Part shown: in pieces, positions 55,443 to 64,000 of the stretch
Layout of the letters: every line of letters starts with the position of its first letter
Position numbering within the stretch: position 1 is the stretch's first letter
Source: Methylotenera mobilis JLW8
GTDB taxonomy: Bacteria > Pseudomonadota > Gammaproteobacteria > Burkholderiales > Methylophilaceae
Direction of reading: 5' to 3'
Length of the DNA: 64,000 bases
NCBI RefSeq assembly: GCF_000023705.1
Contig: NC_012968.1
Span: forward strand, 1,426,001-1,490,000
Made by a program: the position numbers and the translations under genes
The notes under the pieces: generated by a model
What the model saw: the letters and a program-made list of their open reading frames with translations, nothing else
Databases searched by the model: none
Told to the model about the DNA's origin: nothing

Positions 55443-56258
55443 ATGATTAAGCGTACCGCATTCTTCATTTCTGACGGCACTGGCATTACGGCAGGCGCAT
55501 TGGGTAAGTTACTGGAGCATTTCCCCAGCACTCACTTTACCCAAGTGCGCTTACCGTTCACCAACACGCTAGAGAAGATCAAGCTAGCGCAAGAAGCAAT
55601 CGTGCATGCCACAGAAGAAGACGGCGGTCGCCCAGTCGTGATTATGACCTTGGGCGACATTGCTTTGCGTAACTCGCTCAAACAATGTAACGCCTACTTT
55701 ATTGACCTATTCAACACCTTTATTGACCCGTTGGGCTTGGAACTTGAACAAAAGCCACTGACCGGTGCAGGCATTGCCCATAGCGTGATGGGCAGTAGCT
55801 ACAATGAGCGTATGGAGGCGATTAACTTCACACTCAACCATGACGATGGGATGACCAACAACGGCTTAGAAGAAGCCGAAGTCATTCTAGTCGGCGTATC
55901 TCGCTGTGGCAAAACGCCAACCAGCGTTTACCTCGCGATGCAATTTGGCGTAAAAGCTGCAAACTACCCACTGATTCCTGAAGACTTTGAGCGCGGCACC
56001 CTACCGGCAGTACTCAATAAACATTTAGGTAAGATTTTTGGCTTAACCATTAAAGCCGAACGCCTACATGCAGTACGCAATGAGCGCAGAGCTGGTAGCT
56101 TCTATGCCTCATTGGATAATTGCCGTCAGGAAATTGCAACTGCTGAAACACTTATGCGTAATGCAGGCATCACCTGGGCAGACTCAACCAGCCGCTCAGT
56201 AGAAGAACTATCTGCCATTATTCTGGAAAAAATGCGACATCCAGCCAGTAGCAAATAA
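55443..56258 (+). CDS. ppsR: PEP synthase regulatory protein (kinase/pyrophosphorylase)
   Basis: 271 residues of the DUF299 family. The P-loop GVSRCGKT is at 151-158. It switches PpsA on and off by ADP-dependent phosphorylation of a Thr and Pi-dependent removal. Same transcription unit as ppsA, ended by a strong terminator. Confidence 0.95.
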   Translation: MIKRTAFFISDGTGITAGALGKLLEHFPSTHFTQVRLPFTNTLEKIKLAQEAIVHATEEDGGRPVVIMTLGDIALRNSLKQCNAYFIDLFNTFIDPLGLELEQKPLTGAGIAHSVMGSSYNERMEAINFTLNHDDGMTNNGLEEAEVILVGVSRCGKTPTSVYLAMQFGVKAANYPLIPEDFERGTLPAVLNKHLGKIFGLTIKAERLHAVRNERRAGSFYASLDNCRQEIATAETLMRNAGITWADSTSRSVEELSAIILEKMRHPASSK

Positions 56259-56280
56259 TCGTTTGAGCTTTACAAAAAAC

Positions 56281-56318
56281 AAATAAAAAAGGTGCTGAAT
56301 CAGCACCTTTTTTTATTT
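56281..56318 (+). terminator. Terminator after ppsR
   Basis: AAAAAAGGTGCTG-AAT-CAGCACCTTTTTT, near-perfect; the A-run also allows use by the converging glutathione peroxidase gene. Confidence 0.92.
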
Positions 56319-56388
56319 TGCATTACTAAATTTGCACTTAAGTATCAGATTTGCGCTTACCTATTGAGTTTTCTCTTACCTGTCGCCC

Positions 56389-56955
56389 CTACTTCAAGCT
56401 GGGCTTAATCTTACTCAAAATTTCTGCCGCGTTCGGCTTTACATCGCTACTGTATGCATATACATCATTACCACCTGGCAAAATCACATATTTGAAGAAA
56501 TTCCAGCTTGGGGACTGTCCGGTTTTGGCAATCAACTGCTGATAAAATGGATTGGCAGTTTTACCGCTGACGGAAGACTTGCTAATCATTGGGAACTTCA
56601 CCGAATAGGTTAACTTACAAAAATCATTAATTTGCTTATCGTCACTTAACTCTTGCTTAAAATCATTGGATGGAAAACCAATCACTAGCAAACCTTGCTT
56701 TTTGTACTGGCTATACAAGCTCTCTAGCGCCTCAAACTGCGGCGTAAAGCCACATTTGCTGGCAGTATTCACCACTAAGATGGGTTTATCCTGATAATCA
56801 CACAGGTTGATTTTTCCACCCTGCAAAGTGGAAAACTGATGGTTGTACAACGCAGAACAAGCAGCATTTGCCATATTGGTCGTTGATAACATAAGTATTG
56901 AAAGTAATGCTGATAAGCCAATTTTTGAAGCGCTAGATGAAAAGTACATTTCCAC
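56389..56955 (-). CDS. Glutathione peroxidase family protein, exported
   Basis: 188 residues with an N-terminal signal sequence (IGLSALLSILMLSTTNMANA). The thioredoxin-fold core has the peroxidatic Cys68 in NTASKCGFTPQ, in place of selenocysteine, a GFPSNDF segment and the catalytic Trp in SWNFFKYV. It should reduce peroxides in the periplasm, probably with a thiol donor. Single gene. Confidence 0.9.
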   Translation of the reverse strand: MEMYFSSSASKIGLSALLSILMLSTTNMANAACSALYNHQFSTLQGGKINLCDYQDKPILVVNTASKCGFTPQFEALESLYSQYKKQGLLVIGFPSNDFKQELSDDKQINDFCKLTYSVKFPMISKSSVSGKTANPFYQQLIAKTGQSPSWNFFKYVILPGGNDVYAYSSDVKPNAAEILSKIKPSLK

Positions 56956-57023
56956 TCACTTAACTATCAATAATATAGATGATACTGTGACTAGGCTTTT
57001 TATATTAAATTCCATCGTGCCTC

Positions 57024-57419
57024 CTATTGCTTAATGTACTGTACAGCGGCAACCCCAAGCGCTGCCATCAGCAATGCGCCAAACATGTGGGTAAATGCGT
57101 GCAATGCAGCTAGATAATAATCATGGCGGTGTAACAAAGATAAACTCTCGCCGGTAAAGGCTGAGAATGTGGTCAACCCACCTAAAAAACCTGTGGTAAT
57201 AAATAGGCGCAAACTTGGGTTATCCAACCCGCCTAGCCCAATCAAGCCCATTGCTACCCCCATTAACAGCCCCCCACCGAGATTAGCAATAAGCGTGCCC
57301 AACGGCAGGTTAGGCATAATAACGTTAAAGGCAATACCTAAGCCCCAGCGACTCCATGCGCCTAATGCCGCGCCTGCACCAACCGCTAGCGTATTTGTAA
57401 AATTTATCGCGGAATTCAT
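57024..57419 (-). CDS. crcB: Fluoride ion channel CrcB (Fluc)
   Basis: 131 residues with four membrane helices. GAALGAWSRWGLG, the NLGGGLLMG Asn and TTGFLGGLTTFSAFTGE are Fluc signatures. It exports fluoride as a dual-topology dimer. The upstream 95 bp, shared with divergent glgA, does not contain a fluoride riboswitch that I can see. Confidence 0.93.
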   Translation of the reverse strand: MNSAINFTNTLAVGAGAALGAWSRWGLGIAFNVIMPNLPLGTLIANLGGGLLMGVAMGLIGLGGLDNPSLRLFITTGFLGGLTTFSAFTGESLSLLHRHDYYLAALHAFTHMFGALLMAALGVAAVQYIKQ

Positions 57420-57514
57420 ATTCTTAAACCCAGATTAGCAGCATCGTATAGTAAAATCTTTTCATCAGATTTAGCCAATACTAAAATAAACATAAGAACT
57501 TTAGCGAGAAAATC

Positions 57515-58972
57515 ATGGCAATGAAAGTGTTATTTGTGAGCTCTGAGGTTTTTCCACTGATCAAGACCGGTGGATTAGCTGATGTTAGCGGCTCTCTACC
57601 CACGGCCTTACAGGGGTTAGGAGTTGATATTCGGATACTGGTACCGGGCTACAATGCCGTATTAGCCGCATTAAAAGACTTAACAACCGTTGCATCGCTA
57701 GATTATCTGCCACAAATAGGCCAAGCTGAATTGCAACTTGGCACCATAGAGAGCACACAAGTTAAAATACTGGTCATTAAAGCGCCCGATTTATATGAGC
57801 GTGATGGTGGGCCATATGCAGACCCGCAAGGGTTGGAGTGGCAGGATAACCCAGCGCGTTTTGGTGTATTGTCCAAAGTTGCAGCGATATTAGCCAGCGA
57901 CAACTCCCCTATCCAGAATTGGCGGCCAGATATTGTTCATTGCAATGACTGGCAAACAGGCTTAACCCCTGCCTACATGAAGCTCACCGAGCATTCACGC
58001 GCTAAATCCATTATTAGCCTGCATAACATGGCGTTTCAGGGCTGCTACCCACAACAGTGGGTAGCCAGCTTGGGTTTACCTAGCACAAACTTTACGATTG
58101 AAGGCTTTGAATATCACAATCAACTGTCATTCTTAAAGGCAGGCATCTTCTATGCGGATGCAATTTCTACCGTGAGCCCGCGCTATGCACAAGAAATTCA
58201 AACCACAGCGTTTGGCTTTGGCTTAGAAGGCCTGCTCAGCAAACGCGGTCATGAAATCAAAGGCATACTGAATGGCATTGAAACCGATGAATGGAATCCT
58301 GCAACCGATCAATATCTAACCAAACATTACAGCGCAAGTAAACTAGCAGGCAAGAAGCAAGTTAAAAAGGCGCTACAACAGCAGTTTGGGCTCGATATCG
58401 ATGCAGATGCACCATTATTGGGCGTAGTCAGCCGCCTTACCCACCAAAAAGGTTTGGACATGCTGCTGCCCCATCTGCAAAGCCTGATCAACCAAGGTTG
58501 CCAATTTGCTTTATTAGGTGGTGGTGAAACGGCGCTGGAATCAGCATTTTTAGAGATTGCAGCACAAAACCCTAACCGCGCCAGCGTGACCATAGGTTAT
58601 AACGAATCACTCTCCCACCAAATCATGGCGGGCTGCGATATGTTTGTGATGCCTTCTCGTTTTGAGCCTTGCGGCCTGAACCAACTCTACGGTTTAGCTT
58701 ATGGCACGCCACCCATTGTTAACGCCACTGGCGGCCTTGCGGACTCTATTATTGACGCAGATGCAACGCACTTGGCAAATAAAACAGCCAATGGTTTTGT
58801 CATGGTAGAAGCCAGTGCAGATGGTTTAATTGCCAGCATTCAACGTGCGTTAGAAATGTTCAGAACCAATCCTAAGCTATGGAAGCAGCTGCAAACCACG
58901 GGGATGTCACAGGATTTAAGCTGGGCTAAAAGCGCGCAAGAGTACTTGGCTTTGTACCAATCTCTCGTTTAA
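57515..58972 (+). CDS. glgA: Glycogen synthase (ADP-glucose)
   Basis: 485-residue GT5 glycosyltransferase. The ADP-glucose-binding KTGGLADVSG is at about 19-28 and the C-terminal EPCGLNQLYGLAYGTPPIV holds the catalytic Glu. Extends alpha-1,4-glucan chains. No other glg genes are adjacent. A long hairpin element and a terminator follow. Confidence 0.95.
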   Translation: MAMKVLFVSSEVFPLIKTGGLADVSGSLPTALQGLGVDIRILVPGYNAVLAALKDLTTVASLDYLPQIGQAELQLGTIESTQVKILVIKAPDLYERDGGPYADPQGLEWQDNPARFGVLSKVAAILASDNSPIQNWRPDIVHCNDWQTGLTPAYMKLTEHSRAKSIISLHNMAFQGCYPQQWVASLGLPSTNFTIEGFEYHNQLSFLKAGIFYADAISTVSPRYAQEIQTTAFGFGLEGLLSKRGHEIKGILNGIETDEWNPATDQYLTKHYSASKLAGKKQVKKALQQQFGLDIDADAPLLGVVSRLTHQKGLDMLLPHLQSLINQGCQFALLGGGETALESAFLEIAAQNPNRASVTIGYNESLSHQIMAGCDMFVMPSRFEPCGLNQLYGLAYGTPPIVNATGGLADSIIDADATHLANKTANGFVMVEASADGLIASIQRALEMFRTNPKLWKQLQTTGMSQDLSWAKSAQEYLALYQSLV

Positions 58973-58988
58973 AACAATTGAAAAGAAA

Positions 58989-59067
58989 AAGGGGTGAAAA
59001 GTTGGCATGCTTGATGCTTATATAAAATCAAGCTTACATATATCTCCTAAGCCGATTTTCTCCCCTT
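58989..59067 (+). other. Long imperfect hairpin element after glgA, possible sRNA
   Basis: AAGGGGTGAAAAGTTGGC (58989-59006) pairs with GCCGATTTTCTCCCCTT (59051-59067) with one mismatch and G-T pairs, and inside it GCTTGAT (59009-59015) pairs with ATCAAGC (59027-59033). A terminator starts two bases later. It may be a 3' untranslated structure or a small RNA; TTGGCT/TAAAAC near the glgA end could be a promoter. Confidence 0.45.
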
Positions 59068-59068
59068 C

Positions 59069-59096
59069 AGGCGCCCTTAGTTGGCGCCTTTTTTTA
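59069..59096 (+). terminator. Terminator after glgA and the hairpin element
   Basis: AGGCGCC and GGCGCCT with a seven-base loop, then T8. Confidence 0.9.
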
Positions 59097-59176
59097 TCTA
59101 AATGCTGTATATCTGTAGATTGAACATCTACACATTGAGCCATTAACTACTAATCGTACTTAATGGCTAAGCTGCA

Positions 59177-59740
59177 TTACTTAACAATAAAGTGTTCGCG
59201 ATAATATTTAAGCTCGTCAATAGACTCATAAATATCAGCCAATGCCTCGTGACGGCTTGCCTTTTTGAAACCTGAGTAAATTTCTGGTTTCCATCTGCGT
59301 GCTAACTCTTTAAATACGCTGACATCTAAATTGCGGTAATGGAAAAAGCTTTCCAGTTCAGGCATATAGCGCGCCATAAAGCGTCTGTCCTGACAGATGG
59401 AGTTACCACACATCGGTGACTTACCTGATGGCACATGCGCTTTAAGAAACTCTATCATTTGTGCTGAAGCTTCAGCCTCACTTAATGTAGACGCCTTTAC
59501 TTTATCAATCAAGCCAGAGCGGCCATGTGCACCCTTGTTCCAAGCATCCATGCCGTCTAACACTTCATCAGATTGATGCACGACAAACACCGGTGACTCA
59601 GCTAATACGTTTAAATCTGCATCGGTCACCACCGCTGCCAACTCTAAAACACGGTCAGAATCTGGCAGTAAACCGCTCATTTCCATATCAAGCCAAATTA
59701 AATTATTCTGATTCGTCGTATTGTCTGCAGCTGCCATCAT
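59177..59740 (-). CDS. orn: Oligoribonuclease
   Basis: 187 residues from the ATG at 59740, which has GGAAATC as ribosome site; a longer frame to 59788 adds residues foreign to the family. DEDDh exonuclease: WLDMEMSG, an Asp in VTDADL, CQDRRFM and HEALADI supply the catalytic acids and His. It degrades 2-5 nt RNA and pGpG from cyclic-di-GMP; an HD-GYP-type gene lies at the right end of the window. Confidence 0.94.
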   Translation of the reverse strand: MMAAADNTTNQNNLIWLDMEMSGLLPDSDRVLELAAVVTDADLNVLAESPVFVVHQSDEVLDGMDAWNKGAHGRSGLIDKVKASTLSEAEASAQMIEFLKAHVPSGKSPMCGNSICQDRRFMARYMPELESFFHYRNLDVSVFKELARRWKPEIYSGFKKASRHEALADIYESIDELKYYREHFIVK

Positions 59741-59848
59741 GATTTCCATTAAAATGAGTATTGTTAAGTAAACAGTGTGAACCATCACATCTAAAATGCT
59801 TCACAATACGTATATTAACTTAATTCAATTCTTAAAACGAACGATAAA

Positions 59849-61099
59849 ATGGCTCAAACTCTCACCATTACTTTCATTAGCTTGCTGGTTATCACTACAT
59901 TTGTGCGTATTTGGCTTGGCAGACGCCATATTGCGCATGTGCAATCTCATCGCAACCAAGTGCCTCAAGCTTTTAGCGAAAATATCGCATTGGAAGCGCA
60001 TCAGAAAGCTGCGGATTACTCTACAGACAAAACCAAATTAGCGTTACTGGAAACTACAGTGCAGGCTGTGTTATTGGCAGCATTAACCATAGGTGGTGGT
60101 TTGCAATGGATAGACGACTTATGGCACAACCTAATTGTGAACCATGACATTGCACGTGGTGCAGTTGTGATTGTGAGTGCCATGCTGGTGAGCAGCATGA
60201 TAGATTTGCCATTTGAATACTATAAAACGTTTGTGGTGGATGAAAAATTTGGCTTCAACAAAATGACGCCAGCCATGTTTTTTAGCGACTTGGTAAAACA
60301 AAGCATCGTGGGCATCGTTTTAGGCGCACCTATCCTATTTGCAGCTTTATGGTTAATGCAAGGTGCCGGCGACTACTGGTGGCTTTACCTGTGGATTGTA
60401 TGGAGTGCGTTTAATTTAATGATGCTCGCAGTTTATCCAACCTTTATCGCGCCATTTTTCAACAAATTCACGCCGTTAGAAGACCAAGCGCTAAAACAAA
60501 GAATTGAATCATTGCTAACCAAATGCGGTTTTAAATCTCAAGGTCTATTTGTAATGGACGGCTCTGCACGTAGCAGCCACGGCAACGCTTACTTTACCGG
60601 CTTTGGAGCATCCAAACGTGTGGTGTTTTTTGACACCTTACTCGCTAGATTAAATGCAGATGAAATTGAAGCGGTATTGGCACATGAGCTTGGCCACTTT
60701 AAGCACCACCATGTAATTAAACGTATTGCCATGATGTTCTTTATTAGCTTCGTTGGCTTAGCATTACTAGGCTGGCTCATGAAACAGGATTGGTTCTACA
60801 CCGGACTTGGTGTAAGCGAAGTAAGCAACCACATGGCACTCGTATTATTTTTGCTGGTATCACCGGTGTTCTTATTCATTTTAAGGCCTATCATGGCAAG
60901 CTATTCACGCAAAAATGAGTTTGAAGCTGACAGCTACGCTGCTAAACACGCCAATGCCAAATATTTAATCGAAGCACTAGTGAAGCTGTATCGCGACAAC
61001 GCGTCTACATTAACGCCAGATCCGCTACATTCGGCTTTTTATGATTCACATCCACCGGCAAGTATACGAATTTCAAAATTAGCGGCGTATACTAGCTAA
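59849..61099 (+). CDS. M48 family metallopeptidase (Ste24/CAAX-protease type)
   Basis: 416 residues with several membrane helices. The zinc site is His279-Glu-x-x-His283 in LAHELGHFKHH with the third ligand in NEFEADSYAAKH. DLPFEYYKTFVVDEKFGFNKM is the Ste24 N-terminal signature. In bacteria it probably degrades membrane or misfolded proteins. The cytochrome c gene follows by about 25 bp. Confidence 0.92.
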   Translation: MAQTLTITFISLLVITTFVRIWLGRRHIAHVQSHRNQVPQAFSENIALEAHQKAADYSTDKTKLALLETTVQAVLLAALTIGGGLQWIDDLWHNLIVNHDIARGAVVIVSAMLVSSMIDLPFEYYKTFVVDEKFGFNKMTPAMFFSDLVKQSIVGIVLGAPILFAALWLMQGAGDYWWLYLWIVWSAFNLMMLAVYPTFIAPFFNKFTPLEDQALKQRIESLLTKCGFKSQGLFVMDGSARSSHGNAYFTGFGASKRVVFFDTLLARLNADEIEAVLAHELGHFKHHHVIKRIAMMFFISFVGLALLGWLMKQDWFYTGLGVSEVSNHMALVLFLLVSPVFLFILRPIMASYSRKNEFEADSYAAKHANAKYLIEALVKLYRDNASTLTPDPLHSAFYDSHPPASIRISKLAAYTS

Positions 61100-61124
61100 C
61101 ATCCTCTTTAAAAAGGTGAGCAAG

Positions 61125-61433
61125 ATGAAACTGTTGCGATATTTAGTATTGCTGTTCATCAGTTGCAACGCGCATGCCGAACCTTTTCAAGCTGCAGATG
61201 CAGTTGCGGGTAAAGTGCTGGTTAACCAACACTGCATCCGCTGCCATGCGGCTAGCTTTGGTGGTGATGGCTCGGGCATTTACACACGAGAGTTTCGTAA
61301 AGTAAAGAGCTCAAGTGCGCTTGCCGCGCAAGTCCGTAATTGCAACACCATGTTAGGCCTGAAATGGTTTGAAGATGAAGAGCTTAACGTTGCAAAATAC
61401 CTCAATCAACAATACTACAAATTTACAGAATAG
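61125..61433 (+). CDS. Small periplasmic c-type cytochrome
   Basis: 102 residues from the ATG at 61125 (AAAAAGG ribosome site); a GTG at 61116 lies within that site. A signal peptide (LLRYLVLLFISCNAHA) is followed by one haem site CIRCH. The likely axial Met is in NCNTMLGLKWF. It is a class I-like monohaem cytochrome; its redox partner is unknown. Confidence 0.88.
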   Translation: MKLLRYLVLLFISCNAHAEPFQAADAVAGKVLVNQHCIRCHAASFGGDGSGIYTREFRKVKSSSALAAQVRNCNTMLGLKWFEDEELNVAKYLNQQYYKFTE

Positions 61434-61440
61434 CGAGCAC

Positions 61441-62352
61441 GTGGGTATCTCAATTAATGCGCAAGATGAAACAGGCTTGCAAGGCACAGTAGTGGCCGCT
61501 TACGGCAAACGCTACCAAGTAGAACTCACCGACACCAAACAGCGTATCAGCTGTGTTACTCGTGGCAAAAAGACCGACCTTGCCTGCGGTGATTTTGTTT
61601 TAGTCAAACTTACAGATAAAGAAGAAGGCGTGGTGGAGTCTACCCTGCCCCGCAAGACACTACTGTTTCGTAGCAATGCGTTTAAAAGCAAGATGTTGGC
61701 AGCTAATGTCACGCAAATTATTATCGTACTAGCGACGCAGCCCAGCTTTTATGAGGCTCTCCTCAACCGCTGCCTAATTGCGGCAGAAGCAGCTGGCATT
61801 AAAGCACTGATTGTACTTAACAAATGCGACCTGACAGACAATCATGATGCACTGAGAAAACTGGAGCTGTACAGCAAGCTGGGTTATCAGGTATTGCCGT
61901 TATCGGCAAAACTAGACATCTCTAGTCTGAGACCATATCTGCAAGATGAAGTAAGTATACTAGTCGGACAATCCGGCATGGGAAAATCCACTATTATTAA
62001 TGCGCTATTGCCATCTGAGGCTGTGCGTACACAGGAAGTGAGCCATGTACTGGATAGCGGCAAACACACCACGACAGCTGCGCATTTATATCACTTAGAC
62101 GCAAGCAGCCAACTGATTGACTCCCCGGGCTTGCAAGAATTTGGCTTACACCATTTGAACACAGATGAGCTGGAACATGCCTTTATTGAATTTAGGCCAT
62201 TTTTAGGAAAATGCAGATTCAACAACTGCAAGCACCTGCAAGAGCCGGATTGTGCGATTACCGAAGCGCTATCACAGGATAAAATATCGGCAGAGAGATT
62301 AGCGATTTATAAGATGTTACGTACTGAGATTTCTCACCAGATACAGCATTAA
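61441..62352 (+). CDS. rsgA: Ribosome small-subunit-dependent GTPase RsgA
   Basis: 303 residues from the GTG at 61441; a frame start at 61369 would overlap the cytochrome gene. OB fold first (GLQGTVVAAYGKRYQVEL), then a circularly permuted GTPase with G4 NKCD before G1 GQSGMGKST and G3 DSPGLQEFGL, and a C-terminal zinc knuckle CRFNNCKHLQEPDC. It matures the 30S subunit. Confidence 0.94.
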   Translation: MGISINAQDETGLQGTVVAAYGKRYQVELTDTKQRISCVTRGKKTDLACGDFVLVKLTDKEEGVVESTLPRKTLLFRSNAFKSKMLAANVTQIIIVLATQPSFYEALLNRCLIAAEAAGIKALIVLNKCDLTDNHDALRKLELYSKLGYQVLPLSAKLDISSLRPYLQDEVSILVGQSGMGKSTIINALLPSEAVRTQEVSHVLDSGKHTTTAAHLYHLDASSQLIDSPGLQEFGLHHLNTDELEHAFIEFRPFLGKCRFNNCKHLQEPDCAITEALSQDKISAERLAIYKMLRTEISHQIQH

Positions 62353-62383
62353 CCAAATTACAGCAATCAGCCACAGGTATAGT

Positions 62384-63307
62384 ATGACAACCGCTTTCAT
62401 TACTCACCCTGACACTTTATTGCACATCATGGATGGCAACCATCCAGAATCGCCAGCGCGCATCACTGCCATTAAAAACGCACTGATAAAGCAAGGCATC
62501 TACCAGCATCTAGCCGTGTATGAAGCACCGGCTGCAACCGGCGCACAATTGGCACGCGTTCACCACTCAGATTACATCCAGCACATTCGTGCGCTGTCAC
62601 CCAAGGCTGGCTTAGTACGGCTGGATGCGGACACCGCCATGGGCCCCATGAGCTTATCCGCAACCCTGCATGCCAGCGGTGCCGCGGTGCTAGCCACTGA
62701 TCTCGTCATGCAAGGCAAAGCAGACAATGCCTTCTGCTGCGTTAGACCGCCAGGCCACCATGCTGGCCGTGCCAATAGCGCAGGATTCTGCATTTTCAAC
62801 CATATAGCAGTTGGCGTTGCCCATGCTTTAGCCCAATACAAAGTCCAACGCGTTGCGATTATTGACTTTGATGTGCACCATGGTGACGGTACAGAAGATA
62901 TTTTTAAAAGCAATCCACAAGTCATGCTCTGCTCAACATTTCAGCACCCATTTTATCCGCACCGTGGCTTTGATACCCGCACCGCCACCATGATTAACGT
63001 ACCGTTGGCTGCCAACGCAGAAGGTAAGCAATACCAGCAAGCGTTCAATCAGGAGTTTTTACCTGCACTTAACCAATTTAAGCCTGAGATTATTTATGTA
63101 TCAGCAGGATTTGACGCACACATTGACGACCCGCTGGCAGGCATGCAGTTAGTTAACCAAGACTATGCATGGATCACCAGCTTTATTAAACAAGTGGCTA
63201 AGCAGCATGCGCAAGGCAGAACAGTCTCCTTACTAGAGGGCGGCTATCACCTGCCAGCATTAGCGCAAGCCGCTAGTACGCACATTAGCGTAATGATGCA
63301 AACATAA
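62384..63307 (+). CDS. Histone deacetylase family protein (AcuC/AphA-like)
   Basis: 307 residues of the class II HDAC/acetylpolyamine amidohydrolase fold. RPPGHHAG holds the paired active-site His, DFDVHHGDGTED the zinc ligands Asp and His, and SAGFDAH the last Asp. It removes acyl groups from amines or proteins; the substrate is unknown. 31 bp after rsgA, same strand. Confidence 0.92.
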   Translation: MTTAFITHPDTLLHIMDGNHPESPARITAIKNALIKQGIYQHLAVYEAPAATGAQLARVHHSDYIQHIRALSPKAGLVRLDADTAMGPMSLSATLHASGAAVLATDLVMQGKADNAFCCVRPPGHHAGRANSAGFCIFNHIAVGVAHALAQYKVQRVAIIDFDVHHGDGTEDIFKSNPQVMLCSTFQHPFYPHRGFDTRTATMINVPLAANAEGKQYQQAFNQEFLPALNQFKPEIIYVSAGFDAHIDDPLAGMQLVNQDYAWITSFIKQVAKQHAQGRTVSLLEGGYHLPALAQAASTHISVMMQT

Positions 63308-63416
63308 ATAAGACATTGAATCATGCGAAGAATGAAACGATAATACTAGCTATGTATCAAGCCTCAAGTAATCACTACCAAGCCGTGTAAGAAAACAATA
63401 CTCAGGACCTTATCAA

Positions 63417-64000
63417 TTGACTGATATTCGCAAAGAGCAGACCCCTGTACATGCACTGGCAATTGGCATGTTTGTATGTGAGCTGGATCGGCCTTGGCTT
63501 GGGACGCCCTTCTTGCTGGAAGGCTTATTAATTGAAGACGAAGAGCAAATCACCACGCTGGCTAGTTTGTGCGAGTTTGTCTATGTAGATCGTACCGTAT
63601 CACTTGGTCAGTATTATCTGGCAGCGGAGAAAAAGTCGATTGCCGTTAATCGTCAGGCCTCTAATACTATCAATCACTCAGTAGCATCCAGACCGTCCAC
63701 ACCGAGTGTACGCCCAGCAGAAACTAAATCTAGCGAGAGCAAAGAACAACGCTCATTTTTTAATGTGGTAAGGGAAATTCGGGACTTCAATCAACATACG
63801 CAGCAAGCGGTTAACCACAACAACCCCAACCTCAATCTAAGCTACCTGAGCCAAGAAGCTGATCTGAGTGCAGAAGACACAATGGCTAGCCTGCCTTTAT
63901 CAAAGCTAATTAAGGCTGATTTATCACGCTTTGTATCCGGCTTAAAAAGCTGGCGACCAGGCATGAGAAAAGGGTCGCACAACACTTCTGCACAGCAGAA
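63417..64000 (+). CDS. DUF3391 / HD-GYP-type protein, 5' part only
   Basis: The frame starts at a TTG (63417) with CAGGA nine bases upstream and runs off the right edge after about 194 codons. The N-terminus has the DUF3391 signature MFVCELDRPWLGTPFLLEG and FVYVDRT; then a Ser/Pro-rich linker. DUF3391 usually precedes an HD-GYP cyclic-di-GMP phosphodiesterase domain, which would lie outside the window. Confidence 0.85.
   Translation, partial: MTDIRKEQTPVHALAIGMFVCELDRPWLGTPFLLEGLLIEDEEQITTLASLCEFVYVDRTVSLGQYYLAAEKKSIAVNRQASNTINHSVASRPSTPSVRPAETKSSESKEQRSFFNVVREIRDFNQHTQQAVNHNNPNLNLSYLSQEADLSAEDTMASLPLSKLIKADLSRFVSGLKSWRPGMRKGSHNTSAQQ

Noticed and set aside
57420-57514. Possible fluoride riboswitch before crcB
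   Set aside because: The spacer lacks the conserved riboswitch core and has no suitable hairpins.

Overview
The window reads as chromosomal DNA of a methylotrophic betaproteobacterium of the Methylophilaceae (Methylotenera/Methylophilus type). The reasons are the ribulose-monophosphate pair hxlA/hxlB beside a transaldolase, a large tetrahydromethanopterin (H4MPT) and methylofuran gene set (mtdB, mch, mptG, mfnD, mfnE, mfnF and several ATP-grasp genes), the tig-clpP-clpX-lon-hupB-ppiD order typical of proteobacteria, and moderate, fairly AT-rich base composition. The genus is inferred; no rRNA gene is present. I found no insertion sequence, prophage, CRISPR array or integrase.

Layout. 1-10.6 kb: 3' end of selO, a Zur-like regulator with a COG0523 metallochaperone GTPase, a methyltransferase divergent from gloB, mltD, a peptide-type ABC importer (binding protein plus two permeases, no ATPase), and fabI. 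10.8-14.8 kb: an SDR / alpha-beta hydrolase / MFS operon divergent from a TetR regulator, with two copies of a 12-bp operator-like site between them. 15-24.1 kb: the protein quality-control block ppiD, tRNA-Asp, tRNA-Val, hupB, lon (with a good sigma-32-type promoter), clpX, clpP, tig. 24.1-28.5 kb: a Cpx-like envelope-stress module: a Ser-rich poly-proline protein, a CpxP/Spy-like periplasmic protein, and an overlapping response regulator/kinase pair, with tandem GTAAA-type repeats (CpxR-box-like) before both outward-facing units. 28.7-35.2 kb: tRNA-Leu, an 82-residue unknown protein and a three-gene heavy-metal-type RND efflux system.

35.2-52.6 kb is the C1 region: a pterin dehydratase, mfnE, pabB, mfnF and mfnD in one leftward run, divergent from a HisA/HisF-related gene; then hxlB, hxlA, tal; a CHASE2 histidine kinase, a 51-residue exported peptide and a response regulator; then a CitG-like protein, a RimK-like ligase, mch, an ATP-grasp protein, mtdB and mptG. 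Together these make the H4MPT and methylofuran cofactors, run the H4MPT-linked formaldehyde oxidation steps, and fix formaldehyde through the RuMP cycle. Two ATP-grasp genes here have no ATG/GTG/TTG at their conserved N-terminus and seem to start at ATT and ATC.

53-64 kb: ppsA with its regulator ppsR, glutathione peroxidase, crcB, glgA (followed by a long hairpin element), orn, an M48 peptidase, a small cytochrome c, rsgA, a histone-deacetylase-family hydrolase, and the start of an HD-GYP/DUF3391 protein cut by the window edge.
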